Source: a virus
DNA: 38,767 nt
IMG/VR virus record: IMGVR_UViG_3300042376_000610
Span: 1-38,767 of that record
Reading direction: 5' to 3' (one strand)
Below the pieces are notes generated by a model. The model did not search any database, was not told the DNA's origin, and saw only the letters and a list, made by a program, of their open reading frames with translations. The translations under genes and the position numbers were made by a program. Shown in pieces: positions 29,819-38,500 of this stretch; within the stretch, counting starts at the first letter, position 1, and the number at the start of each line of letters is the position of its first letter.

Positions 29819-30097
29819 TCAGAAATTAGTCATCATGCTGGCGAGACCACCGGCCATGACGTCGCGTTGGCGAGCACGGTTACCTTGAGCAGCCTGACGC
29901 ATCTTGGAACCTTCCAGACGACCGATAAGAGTCTCAAAGTCCTGAAGCTCGGCACGCGACATGCCACCACCGTATTCACGGGAGCCAATGGAATTGATGA
30001 GTTCCGTAGCTTCGGCATCAGTCATGCCTTCAGCAAGGAGCTGTGCTTTGGTGGGGCGGCTGCGATTGCCAGCGGCAGGATTCACGCTGTAAGTCAT
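29819..30097 (-). CDS. Small protein, unknown
   Basis: 92 residues. An N-terminal NPAAGNRSRPTKAQLLAEGM and helical EATELINSIGSREYGGGMSR, ELQDFETLIGRLEGSKMRQA. Ends in MAGGLASMMTNF. AAAGGA lies about 3 nt before the ATG. It precedes the small-gene cluster leading to the large terminase. No catalytic residues evident. Confidence 0.65.
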   Translation of the reverse strand: MTYSVNPAAGNRSRPTKAQLLAEGMTDAEATELINSIGSREYGGGMSRAELQDFETLIGRLEGSKMRQAAQGNRARQRDVMAGGLASMMTNF

Positions 30098-30138
30098 GTG
30101 TCCTTTAAGAGGTATAAAGATATTTTAGTACAAACAAC

Positions 30139-30831
30139 TTAGAAGTTGAATGCACCCATGATGCTAGAGAACATATTTGAACCCCGTTCGATATTGGCAA
30201 TGTTCTTGTAGCCAGCATTAACAATGCCTTGGAGATCTAGCTTTCCTTTTACTTCTGCACCCGTGACAGCAAGATTGTTTTCATTTATGAGTTTTTGGCG
30301 TTCAGTCTGACCAGCTTGGCGGAGCTGCTCAATCTGGCGCTGCATGTCCAGATTAGCTTTATCTAATCCTGCTTCATATTCAAGGTCAGTAACATAACCT
30401 TCGGGCACTTCCGATAAAACATCATTAGTGCCGATACCTCTCTCATTTAGAATGTCTTCAAAAACTTGATGAGTAGCAGCGACATCAGAATCTGCTTTAG
30501 CCTGAGCAGCTGCCGAAGCTGCGGCTTTAAACGTATCCTTGGCACCTGAACCAATTGCTATATCCTTTCCCCGAACTTTTTGTTGAATTTGAGAAAGATT
30601 GGCAGCAGGAACAGCAGCTTGAATCCTAGTAATATCTCCAGCACCAAAAGTCTTACCTACATCAAAAGATTGACCGGCAACCTTAATAGTTCGGCCTCCT
30701 CCGCCAGGGGATGGGCTGCTTACTCCGCGTGATTGATTAGCAGCCTGTGTAGAAAGAGGGTTTTTACCTCTAGCCGTATTCCCTGCTGGACCGCGATCAT
30801 TTTTTTTCGCTGGAGCGTTTTTCTTAGACAT
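30139..30831 (-). CDS. Virion protein, unknown
   Basis: 230 residues. The Lys/Asn/Ser/Gly-rich N-terminus (MSKKNAPAKKNDRGPAGNTA) is probably disordered; the middle has FDVGKTFGAGDITRIQAAVP; the C-terminal half is a long helix (LDKANLDMQRQIEQLRQAGQ). It resembles a flexible-tailed minor structural protein. A TAGGGTG precedes the ATG. The region from here to the right edge is a tandem array of genes on the same strand with short gaps. Confidence 0.65.
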   Translation of the reverse strand: MSKKNAPAKKNDRGPAGNTARGKNPLSTQAANQSRGVSSPSPGGGGRTIKVAGQSFDVGKTFGAGDITRIQAAVPAANLSQIQQKVRGKDIAIGSGAKDTFKAAASAAAQAKADSDVAATHQVFEDILNERGIGTNDVLSEVPEGYVTDLEYEAGLDKANLDMQRQIEQLRQAGQTERQKLINENNLAVTGAEVKGKLDLQGIVNAGYKNIANIERGSNMFSSIMGAFNF

Positions 30832-30837
30832 TTTTGA

Positions 30838-31452
30838 TCACCCTAAAATCATTTGTGCAACAGTATTAGCAGAGCCAGGCCTAAATACTTTAAAGCCACG
30901 AATTCTTTCGCCGCTTTCAGATACCGGCATCGGACCAAATCTTTGCTCCCATTCAATATCACCCGGTGTTTTTGCTTTACCAGATGCAATTAGATCGCTA
31001 CGCACAATATCCGAAAGAGCTTCTGGACTGCGGACGCCAGTTGCTTTAGCAAGATTAATATATTTCTGGAAAGCGTCCTCAGATAGATTTAAACCTTGCT
31101 GCCCATAAGCATAAGAGGCTACATCACGATATGGACCAGACTCAAAATCAATAGGTGTTTTGTAACTTTTTGCTAATCGTTTTTCAATGAAGGGAGAAGC
31201 AAACTTGCCAACATAGCTTTGAAGAAAAGCTTCTTTAGCACCAGGAGAGCCATAGGTTGCGGCTTCTTTTAAGATCGCTTGTTTCTGTGATTTTGTAGGC
31301 TTTATTTGTTTTTCAGCATAGCCACCAAGTAACTCCATGAGCTTTGAAGGCTCATAGGTAGGTACGTCATTTCCTCCGAAAAGACCGCCTAATAATGAGC
31401 CACCTGCGCTAGAGGCGAGGCCAGCTCCAATTGCAGCCAATGGGAAAGCCAT
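30838..31452 (-). CDS. Probable internal/virion protein with glycine-zipper start
   Basis: 204 residues. The N-terminus AAIGAGLASSAGGSLLGGLF is a hydrophobic Gly/Ala zipper able to insert in or contact membranes; the rest is soluble and helical (EKQIKPTKSQKQAILKEAAT, YINLAKATGVRSPEALSDIV), ending RPGSANTVAQMILG. A membrane-interacting ejection role is inferred from the zipper alone. Confidence 0.65.
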   Translation of the reverse strand: MAFPLAAIGAGLASSAGGSLLGGLFGGNDVPTYEPSKLMELLGGYAEKQIKPTKSQKQAILKEAATYGSPGAKEAFLQSYVGKFASPFIEKRLAKSYKTPIDFESGPYRDVASYAYGQQGLNLSEDAFQKYINLAKATGVRSPEALSDIVRSDLIASGKAKTPGDIEWEQRFGPMPVSESGERIRGFKVFRPGSANTVAQMILG

Positions 31453-31500
31453 TTATTTTATAAAACCTTACACGTTATCTGTATTTTAACCGAAATGATT

Positions 31501-31971
31501 TTATACAGGAGAATACGAGAAAGCGCCAAAACTGCCATATTTACCTGCAAGGTCTGGCAGATTAGCCTTAGCCAAAGAAAGCCTGTACGGCCCTATGTTA
31601 TTTGCAACCTGTGCTCCACGAATTGGACCTAATAAAGAACTAGATTGATTCCATTTTTGCGCTAAAATGTCTTTACCAACCCCAGCATCAAACATTGCGT
31701 TTTGAGCCGCAAATTGATTCTGGGCTGCAGCGTTTAAATTCTTTTGTTTAATAGCATCGGCAAATGATTGCGCGGCGTTAAGGCCCATCATCATGCCGCC
31801 CATGTTGCCGAATGCGCCAGTTGCAACATTACCGCCGTAAGAAGGGGCAGCACCACCAAAGCTACCAACATTCAGACCGCCGTAACCGCCAAAGGGATTG
31901 TTTCCTAAATTGGCACCAATAGCGCCAAAAACACCATTGTTATCAACTCCAAAACCACTATTCCAGCTCAT
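31501..31971 (-). CDS. Gly/Asn-rich virion-type protein
   Basis: 156 residues. Low-complexity Gly/Asn/Ser (NPFGGYGGLNVGSFGGAAPS), then helical QSFADAIKQKNLNAAAQNQF. The C-terminus has GPIRGAQVANNIGPYRLSLA. No recognised domain. It ends 4 nt from the next gene on the transcript. Possibly a minor capsid or tail component. Confidence 0.65.
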   Translation of the reverse strand: MSWNSGFGVDNNGVFGAIGANLGNNPFGGYGGLNVGSFGGAAPSYGGNVATGAFGNMGGMMMGLNAAQSFADAIKQKNLNAAAQNQFAAQNAMFDAGVGKDILAQKWNQSSSLLGPIRGAQVANNIGPYRLSLAKANLPDLAGKYGSFGAFSYSPV

Positions 31972-31974
31972 GAT

Positions 31975-32409
31975 TTAAAGGCTCACGTAACTACGATTGG
32001 AAAAAGGAATGGCTCGATCAATACCCCGTTGAATGGTCTGCATGGTCTCGGGAAGGTAATAATGACCAGCAAGACGTGCGTCGCTCATTCTTTGAGGGAA
32101 ATTTACAAAACCAGCAAAAAGGCTGGACTCCATTCCAAGGCGTTGATTCTCTTTTGCAATCTCCCTTTGATACGGGCCAATCACATCAAGCATTTCCTTG
32201 ATGCGTTGTGGATCAGACGCTTGTGAACGCTGTTGCTCAAGCAGGTATGCCATGGCACCAAGATCGCTACCAAATGCATCCTTGTATTGCTGGATGCGAT
32301 CTTTATCAAAGTTTAGAAACCGGCCAGCAACTGGTGTCGGGCTTGGTTGTGCGGCACCAAAACCTGAAACATTTAGTTGACCGTAGCTAGGAGTATTCAT
32401 TGTGATCAC
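31975..32409 (-). CDS. Virion-type protein, unknown
   Basis: 144 residues, mixed composition with FLNFDKDRIQQYKDAFGSDL and MAYLLEQQRSQASDPQRIKE (helical), ending GIDRAIPFSNRSYVSL. It overlaps the 32406 gene stop by 4 nt (ATGA-type overlap), so the two are coupled. No domain seen. The likely initiation codon is ATG at 32400 (MNTPSYGQLNVSGFG) or the upstream codon at 32409. Confidence 0.6.
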   Translation of the reverse strand: MITMNTPSYGQLNVSGFGAAQPSPTPVAGRFLNFDKDRIQQYKDAFGSDLGAMAYLLEQQRSQASDPQRIKEMLDVIGPYQREIAKENQRLGMESSLFAGFVNFPQRMSDARLAGHYYLPETMQTIQRGIDRAIPFSNRSYVSL

Positions 32410-33299
32410 CCAAAGCGAATTTGAGGAGCTTGGATAGTAGAGCCTGCGTACGGATTATTGGTCAATGCTGTTTGCGTTAAACCGTAACTACCAGCTTGTG
32501 CGCCTTGTGCCAGGGAACCGGCAGTGGCTAACACGCCAAGTTGGCCTTGGATATTACCTTGAAGTGCCATTGCTGATTGGTAACGAATGAAATCATTGCG
32601 CTTAGCTTTTTCAATCTCAGGCGCCATTGCCTTGAATTGGTCAACTTGAGCTTGGTTATAGAACTGAGTCAAATCTTTGATGTTGCTTGTGCGGACACCA
32701 AGTTCACGATTCAACATGCTCAAGTCTTGCTCGGTAATCTTACCGCGCATTGCAAGTTGAGTACTGAAGGAGTCACTACCAGTAGTTGGTTCACCAGTAG
32801 CCTTTTGCTTTGCCGACTCAACACCTTTAGCTGCTGCGCCGGGGAGAAGTGCGCCAAGACCCATCAGACCGTAGCCTGCAACCCTAGCAAGAGGATGAGG
32901 TGCCATCGCCAGTCCTGTACCGACAGCGCTCAATGCCCCTGGAGCAAGAGCACCTAAAGCACCTGCAGGACGACCGGCTTCAAGTTCAGAGAGAGCAGTT
33001 GTTGCGCCTGGTACAAGAGAAGCCGCTCCAATCGCAACTGGTGCGTATTTGCCATATTTACCAAGGAATTGCTGAGCAGCTTCTTTGCCTCGACCTATGG
33101 CTTGTCCTGTGGCATCCACCCCTTGCCGAAACGTTTGTCTAGCTTGTTGTTGAAGATCAGTTCGTGGGCCAATCGGTGTTGCGCCACGGGGATTCAATGC
33201 TTCAGGTGGAAGTTCACCAGCCAGTACACGTGCACGAAGGTTCGGATCGTATACTTCTTCTGCGCCAGCTTGCAATAAGGCTAACTGTTCCGGTGTCAT
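32406..33299 (-). CDS. Ala/Gly-rich virion protein with membrane-like centre
   Basis: 297 residues. The central part is strongly hydrophobic (YAPVAIGAASLVPGATTALS, GLAMAPHPLARVAGYGLMGL, GALLPGAAAKG), flanked by soluble helices (LNRELGVRTSNIKDLTQFYN). Such membrane-like, Gly/Ala-rich virion proteins can form the DNA conduit of ejection proteins; that is inference. ATG at 33299 follows a TTTATAA stretch. Confidence 0.65.
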   Translation of the reverse strand: MTPEQLALLQAGAEEVYDPNLRARVLAGELPPEALNPRGATPIGPRTDLQQQARQTFRQGVDATGQAIGRGKEAAQQFLGKYGKYAPVAIGAASLVPGATTALSELEAGRPAGALGALAPGALSAVGTGLAMAPHPLARVAGYGLMGLGALLPGAAAKGVESAKQKATGEPTTGSDSFSTQLAMRGKITEQDLSMLNRELGVRTSNIKDLTQFYNQAQVDQFKAMAPEIEKAKRNDFIRYQSAMALQGNIQGQLGVLATAGSLAQGAQAGSYGLTQTALTNNPYAGSTIQAPQIRFG

Positions 33300-33331
33300 T
33301 TATAAATAGGACCTTATTTAAATAAATTCTA

Positions 33332-34261
33332 TCACTGCATTATTTCATACTGACCGATGGTTGGTAGTTTTTGCTCAGTTGCTTTTGCGGCAAGTGCGGT
33401 GTTAGCTAAGTTGCCTGCGATGATGCCAGCACCAGAACCTAATGCAGCGCCTGCTAAGCCACGCTTGAAGGAACCTCCCAATTTGGGAGCAGTCCGTATC
33501 GCAGCAGCAGCGCCCGCAATACCACCAACAGCCGTGGTAACAGAAGGAATAGTCACTGGATAACCAAGGAGCCGAGCTTCTGGTACGCCTTCTAAGTTCT
33601 CAGGTGTTGCTTTTAGGATGCCAAGGAATCCCTTGTCTTGATAGTAGTTGCGTAGGTAATTGCCGTAGCGTTCAGGTGTTAAGGAGGGAATATCTTTTTG
33701 TGCTTCTTCGTATGCAAGAGGGCGTCCTGTGCGGCCAAGGAAAAAACGTTCAAACAGTTCAGGTACGGGCTGTGTTGTTTCTCTGCGATCTTCTGAACCT
33801 TCACCTGCATACGCTTGAGCAAAACCCTTTGGCCTAAACATTTCACCAGGATTGGCAATGTTGTATGCACCGGCAAGAGCAGTAGCGGGTACAACAATAC
33901 TGGCAGTAATAAGACCTGTCTTTGCGGGTCCCAGGGCTTCGTATGCCTCTTTACCAATGGCAGCCTTGGCGCCTGTCTCCAAGATTGCTAGGGGGTGGTT
34001 ATAACGCCAATAGATGCCGCGTGTTCCGTCATTTGTGACATCAGTCATCAGACGGGTCGCAAAAGCACCTACGGCTTGAACAGGTGTTTCAGAAAGAGAA
34101 ACACCTAACTTTTTAAGGTTTTGGTGGTACTCACCACGAAGACCTGGAGCACTTTTAAGAATCGTTGGATTGCGCTCACCCTGCAAGTAAGCAAGGCGAC
34201 TAGCTTCAGCGCTTTTGCTTGCACCAGTGGAAAGGTCATTGAGTAGCTGCTGGAACCCCAT
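33332..34261 (-). CDS. Virion protein with hydrophobic segments, unknown
   Basis: 309 residues. N-terminal MGFQQLLNDLSTGASKSAEA parallels MSFQRLLS at the start of the neighbouring 34261 gene. The segments KTGLITASIVVPATALAGAY (middle) and GYPVTIPSVTTAVGGIAGAA (near the C-terminus) are membrane-like; the C-terminus ends QKLPTIGQYEIMQ. The start shares a TAATG overlap with the previous stop. Likely part of an internal-protein cassette. Confidence 0.65.
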   Translation of the reverse strand: MGFQQLLNDLSTGASKSAEASRLAYLQGERNPTILKSAPGLRGEYHQNLKKLGVSLSETPVQAVGAFATRLMTDVTNDGTRGIYWRYNHPLAILETGAKAAIGKEAYEALGPAKTGLITASIVVPATALAGAYNIANPGEMFRPKGFAQAYAGEGSEDRRETTQPVPELFERFFLGRTGRPLAYEEAQKDIPSLTPERYGNYLRNYYQDKGFLGILKATPENLEGVPEARLLGYPVTIPSVTTAVGGIAGAAAAIRTAPKLGGSFKRGLAGAALGSGAGIIAGNLANTALAAKATEQKLPTIGQYEIMQ

Positions 34262-34782
34262 TACACCACGCCTCCCATAGTTTGTTGAATTAAAGCTTGA
34301 TCTTCAGGGCTTAAGTATTGAGTCCAGTTATTGCGTTGATTTAAAAGCTGTTGAAAATTTTCAGGGTCAGGCATTCCTGCCATTTGAAAATTAGTGCCAG
34401 GGGATAGGAGCTGTCCTTGTCCCAGGTTATTAACTAAAGCACGTTGCTCAACTTGTTGCGCAATCTGTTGAGATTGTGGTGCCAATGCCTGATTACCGTA
34501 AAGCAAGTTACTTGCAACAAGAGTAGATCCAAGAGATGCTCCAATATTTGCTGTGTTTTCTGCTGCACCCCTGATCCAAGGTGTCTTTACATTACGCGTC
34601 AAAGCACGGGCTGCCATTGTTGCTGGGAAAGCAGCCGCTGCGTCCGCAAGGCCATAGGTCAGTGCTGCGCCAGGGCCTTCAAGCATACCAAATCCCCCGG
34701 CCAGTAAACTGCCGGGGAGAACGGACTTTGCAACGTCACCAGCATTGCGTCCAACAAAACTTAATAACCGCTGGAAAGACAC
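34261..34782 (-). CDS. Virion protein with Gly/Ala hydrophobic stretch, unknown
   Basis: 173 residues from a GTG at 34782 (MSFQRLLSFVGRNAGDVAKS). The middle is Gly/Ala/Leu-rich (LPGSLLAGGFGMLEGPGAAL), then helical and Gln-rich (SQQIAQQVEQRALVNNLGQG). A TATAAT box precedes it by 19 nt, so this may be the first gene of a transcript covering the genes to its left. Shares its start with the 33332 gene (M-x-FQ-x-LL), suggesting paralogy. Confidence 0.65.
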   Translation of the reverse strand: MSFQRLLSFVGRNAGDVAKSVLPGSLLAGGFGMLEGPGAALTYGLADAAAAFPATMAARALTRNVKTPWIRGAAENTANIGASLGSTLVASNLLYGNQALAPQSQQIAQQVEQRALVNNLGQGQLLSPGTNFQMAGMPDPENFQQLLNQRNNWTQYLSPEDQALIQQTMGGVV

Positions 34783-34801
34783 CTATCTACTCTTTTTCTT
34801 T

Positions 34802-34807
34802 ATTATA
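34802..34807 (-). promoter_or_regulatory. Candidate late promoter box (TATAAT)
   Basis: Minus strand reads GTCTATAATAAAG, 19 nt ahead of the GTG at 34782. It shares CTATAAT with the boxes at 4423-4428 and 17826-17831. No -35 match. Confidence 0.4.
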
Positions 34808-34810
34808 GAC

Positions 34811-35368
34811 CTAGGCTTTTTCTGGCTCTTCCTTGTTGTCTTCTTCTGAAGGTTTATTAAGTAGTTGAGCAACAGACTTATTGTCTTCCACCTCATTTAA
34901 TGCACGCTTCTCTGCTGATGCCATCATATAACCCTTGGGATCAGGGTTGGTCATACGTGGCATTGGATTACTTGCGCGCTTATCTGGATTAACGGTCGGA
35001 CTAATGCGATAAGCTTCTACCCACACAGGAGAAAAGCCTGGCTGGTCTTCAGGACGCAAGGCTGTCAAAGCACGCCCTTCATTAAAGTCATAACTTTCGT
35101 TGCGTACAAAACGACCGATGTCAGCAAACACCTCATATTCTTCTGGTGTTTTACCAACAAAATTAAGGCCAGGGTTAAGTCTTAACTTACGTGTTTGAAT
35201 GCGACGCAATAAGTCCGATTGCTCGAATCGACTTGGCATCCACGGTGCGGCACCACTGGATGGCTTAGATGCAAAAGAATCGTCAAAGTTAACTTGACGT
35301 TTTTTAAGAAAAGGATCTTTTGTGTAATCAATATAACGATCTAAAGCTAAGCGATGATCCTTTGCCAT
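34811..35368 (-). CDS. Virion-type protein, unknown
   Basis: 185 residues, soluble and charged: MAKDHRLALDRYIDYTKDPF, LLRRIQTRKLRLNPGLNFVG, YKxS-like mid region and an acidic Glu-rich tail (KPSEEDNKEEPEKA). Begins by a TAATG overlap with the basic small gene upstream. No domain recognised. The charged tail suggests a binding interface with another virion protein. Confidence 0.65.
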   Translation of the reverse strand: MAKDHRLALDRYIDYTKDPFLKKRQVNFDDSFASKPSSGAAPWMPSRFEQSDLLRRIQTRKLRLNPGLNFVGKTPEEYEVFADIGRFVRNESYDFNEGRALTALRPEDQPGFSPVWVEAYRISPTVNPDKRASNPMPRMTNPDPKGYMMASAEKRALNEVEDNKSVAQLLNKPSEEDNKEEPEKA

Positions 35369-35583
35369 TACTTCTTATCTTTACGTTTTTTCAATCCTAC
35401 CAACGTCTGACGAAGCCGTGCTTGTTTCACTGTTTTTTCATCGTACTCATCTGGATTGGATAGCACGTTTTCCTGGAGTTGAGCAGTGGTAATGCCTTTG
35501 CGTTTTGCTTTAGCAGTAAAGGCCCCCTCCTTCATCTCCATGCCTTGAATCCACTTTTTGTCTTTCTTTTTCTTTTCAGTCAT
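35368..35583 (-). CDS. Small Lys-rich phage protein
   Basis: 71 residues. Sequence DKKWIQGMEMKEGAFTAKAK, GITTAQLQENVLSNPDEYD and TVKQARLRQTLVGLKKRKDK. The K-x-I-Q-G/xx-GA-T-x-K and ARLxxTLxGL pattern matches, from memory, a recurrent small basic protein of tailed phages (KGALHxxLGV...ARLAxTLKGL); its role is not established, and DNA or RNA binding is likely. AAAGGGG lies 7 nt ahead of the ATG. Confidence 0.7.
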   Translation of the reverse strand: MTEKKKKDKKWIQGMEMKEGAFTAKAKRKGITTAQLQENVLSNPDEYDEKTVKQARLRQTLVGLKKRKDKK

Positions 35584-35585
35584 AT

Positions 35586-38500
35586 TTAACCCCTTTGGAA
35601 AAATACATTACGTTGTTTGGGCCTCGTAACTTGACTCAGTGGAACCAATTTACCTTGTCTACGAACGAGACGTTCTTGAGGTTGATTAGCTGCAAGTTGA
35701 GCAGCTTCTTGTTGTAAGGTACGTTCATAAAAATCAAGTGTTGGGTTAGGGCTGTACCCACGCTCGTTTAAGGGAGAACCTTCCAGGACACCTGGAATTA
35801 CAGGCTGCCTAGAACCACCGGTAGACGGTACTTGAGGAGCAGCGGAAACACTAGTTGGGCCAGAAGGAAGATTGCGACGTTGTGCTGCCTGATCCATGAG
35901 CTGTCTACCAAACTGCTGTAATTGTCCACCGGTTAGTCCGTAGCGTTGAATGGTTTGGGACTCGGTTAGATTTCCAAGGCCTGCATTAATAATACCAAGA
36001 TTTCCGCTGAGATTTAAAGCACCTGCTTTAACACGTCCACCGGGAGTAAGATTTGCAGCTAATGCAAACCTATTACGTTCTTGTTGTTGACGTGGTGATG
36101 TCGGCTCAAGATCAACTGTTAATTGAGGATCTGTGTATTGATAATTACCAGAAATAACACGTGATGCGGGTCCCATGGCAGGTGCGGCAGGTCCTGTATA
36201 AGGATTTTGTGTCCGCGCAAAAGAACCAATATTCATAGTCGAGACTTGCTGGCGGCCAATAACATTTCCTGTTCTCGGGTCTCTGACAGGAACAGTGCGC
36301 ATGCCTTCACCCGTTTGGGGCGTTGACATTTGATTACGCAAGGCAGTCATTAAATTACCAGTGGGGGTGCCTGCTACCAAGGGTGAGGCCAATACTCCAA
36401 TAGGATTGGAAACCGCGCCAATCATTGAAGATGCCGGGATGTCAAGAGTTTTACCTAACTGCATGACTTTAGATTGAGAAGCCGTATCAACGCGTGGTGT
36501 GTAATAAGAAACACTACCTTTTTCGTATTCATCCGCAATGGTCATTGGATCAACACCCCCGCCGCCGGTTACGTCATATTTTCCGGGAACTGCAACTTTC
36601 TTGCCAGTGGTCTGATAAATGACATAACCACCTCTATTGGTCATGATCTTGCCTTGGTCATCCCTGAGCGGAATTCGCTGTCCAGTATTAGGATCAATTA
36701 AAAATTGTTCACCAAAGACAGGTGTATTTTTCTCTGTCTTAAGTAAATTCATTGCAAAAGTACTTGCTTCCTTATTTAAGCGTTGCGCACCGGTTACTTT
36801 ATCGATATCCGGCTTTAAGAAAGGAAGATCAATCCCTTCATTTTCCATTAACTGTTTATCGAGTTGCTGCGTAATAAATCCTTGGTAATCGTAAGGCTCG
36901 CCAATCTCGGCCAATGTTTTACCCTGCGCTCTTCCAAGTTCCAGAGCTTCTGGATTACGTTCTTGAAGGTAACGTAACTTAGCCGATGGATCATTGAAAT
37001 ATGCATTTTTTGCATCCTCTGCATATTGCTGTAACGTCTGACGCGATAATGTCAAAGGGACGGGAGTTGCATCTGGTGGCGTTTCAAACCCAATGCGCCT
37101 CTCTCTTCCTGTTGTCGGATCTATTTGGATAATAGGAGTACGTTTGAAGCCAATCAGGGGTTGCTCACCAACAACTTCAAGGCCAACAGCGGAATATAAT
37201 TTGCCATCAGAGCCACGGATAACCCCGCCTTCTTGACGCCATTCTGTCAAAGGCAGTGTACTAATTGCATCTGATACATTTGATTCCGCCGTTTCAAAAC
37301 CACCCACAAGTCTTGTTCCTTGTGCACTGAGATCTTCCGAGGTCAAACGTCCACCTTGCCGGTAACCCACGTTTTGAGCGCGAAGTTGACGAGCAAAAGG
37401 CATTTCCGGGTTAGCAACAACGTCAAGGCCTGACGTTTGCTGCCCTTCCGCTGTGCGGCGTAATGGAGTGACAACATCGGAAAAACGTTCCTGACGTTCT
37501 GATCCACCGCGTAATCCCGACATTTGTTGAACAGCGCCTGGGATTTGAGTTGTTCCTTGATTGGTGCGCTCGCGGAAAGATTCTGTTTCAATCAAAAGAT
37601 TGCCAACACCTTCTGTGTCTCCATAATCAGTACCCATTTGAGGACCGCGAGACATGTATTCCGTAGGATCTAAATCAGGAATATCTTCTTCCTGTAAGTA
37701 ATTGCCTGTATTTGGATCATAGGTAAAACCAGCTTGTTCTAACTTTTCTTTTTGTTGCAACTGTTTTAAATTAGTTGTATCTGCGTATGTCAAGCCCTGG
37801 CCGCCAACTGTAGCGGTTTGCAGTTCTTCGACGTTTGCTCCAGTCATTGACGCACGTGCACCACCTGCGATCTCCATCGTTGGGTTGATGCTTACTGCAC
37901 CACCACGAACTTGCGGAGTACGCCCCAAGAACTGAGAAAGTGTTAATTGCTCAGGTGTTGCGTACTTACGCACTAACGCAGGATTTTTAATTGCACCAGC
38001 CTCATAAAGGCGATCCGCATTCTCCGACACGTACTTGTTTAAATAAGTATCACGTGCTTCAACTGGACCAAGGGGGATTACATCAGAAAGTTTGACGGAA
38101 GGGTCCAGGAGCATGTCACGTATTTCACGTGGATATGAAGCCGCAGCCATCGTACGCTCCAAGATTTCGTTAGGCGTGAAGCGGTTAACACCAATACCTT
38201 CGCGTGTGGGGGTATCAGAAAATTGACTTAACTGAACACCACGTCCCTGGCGGACATTGATGCCAGATTTACGTAATTGTCTACCAAGGGCCGGAGAAAC
38301 CTCAAGCTCTCCTGTTAAATCTGCAACGGTACGACCGCCACGTTCATAACGCGAGCCAAGAAATTCTTGGGCCTGACGACCACCTTCTTCAAGTAACTCT
38401 TCAAGTTCCCAAGGATTGCCTGATACAACACCCTGGCGTACTTGTGCGACATTAGCAACTTCAGTTGGAAATTGGTTTGTTAACTCTTGAAGACGCGCTT

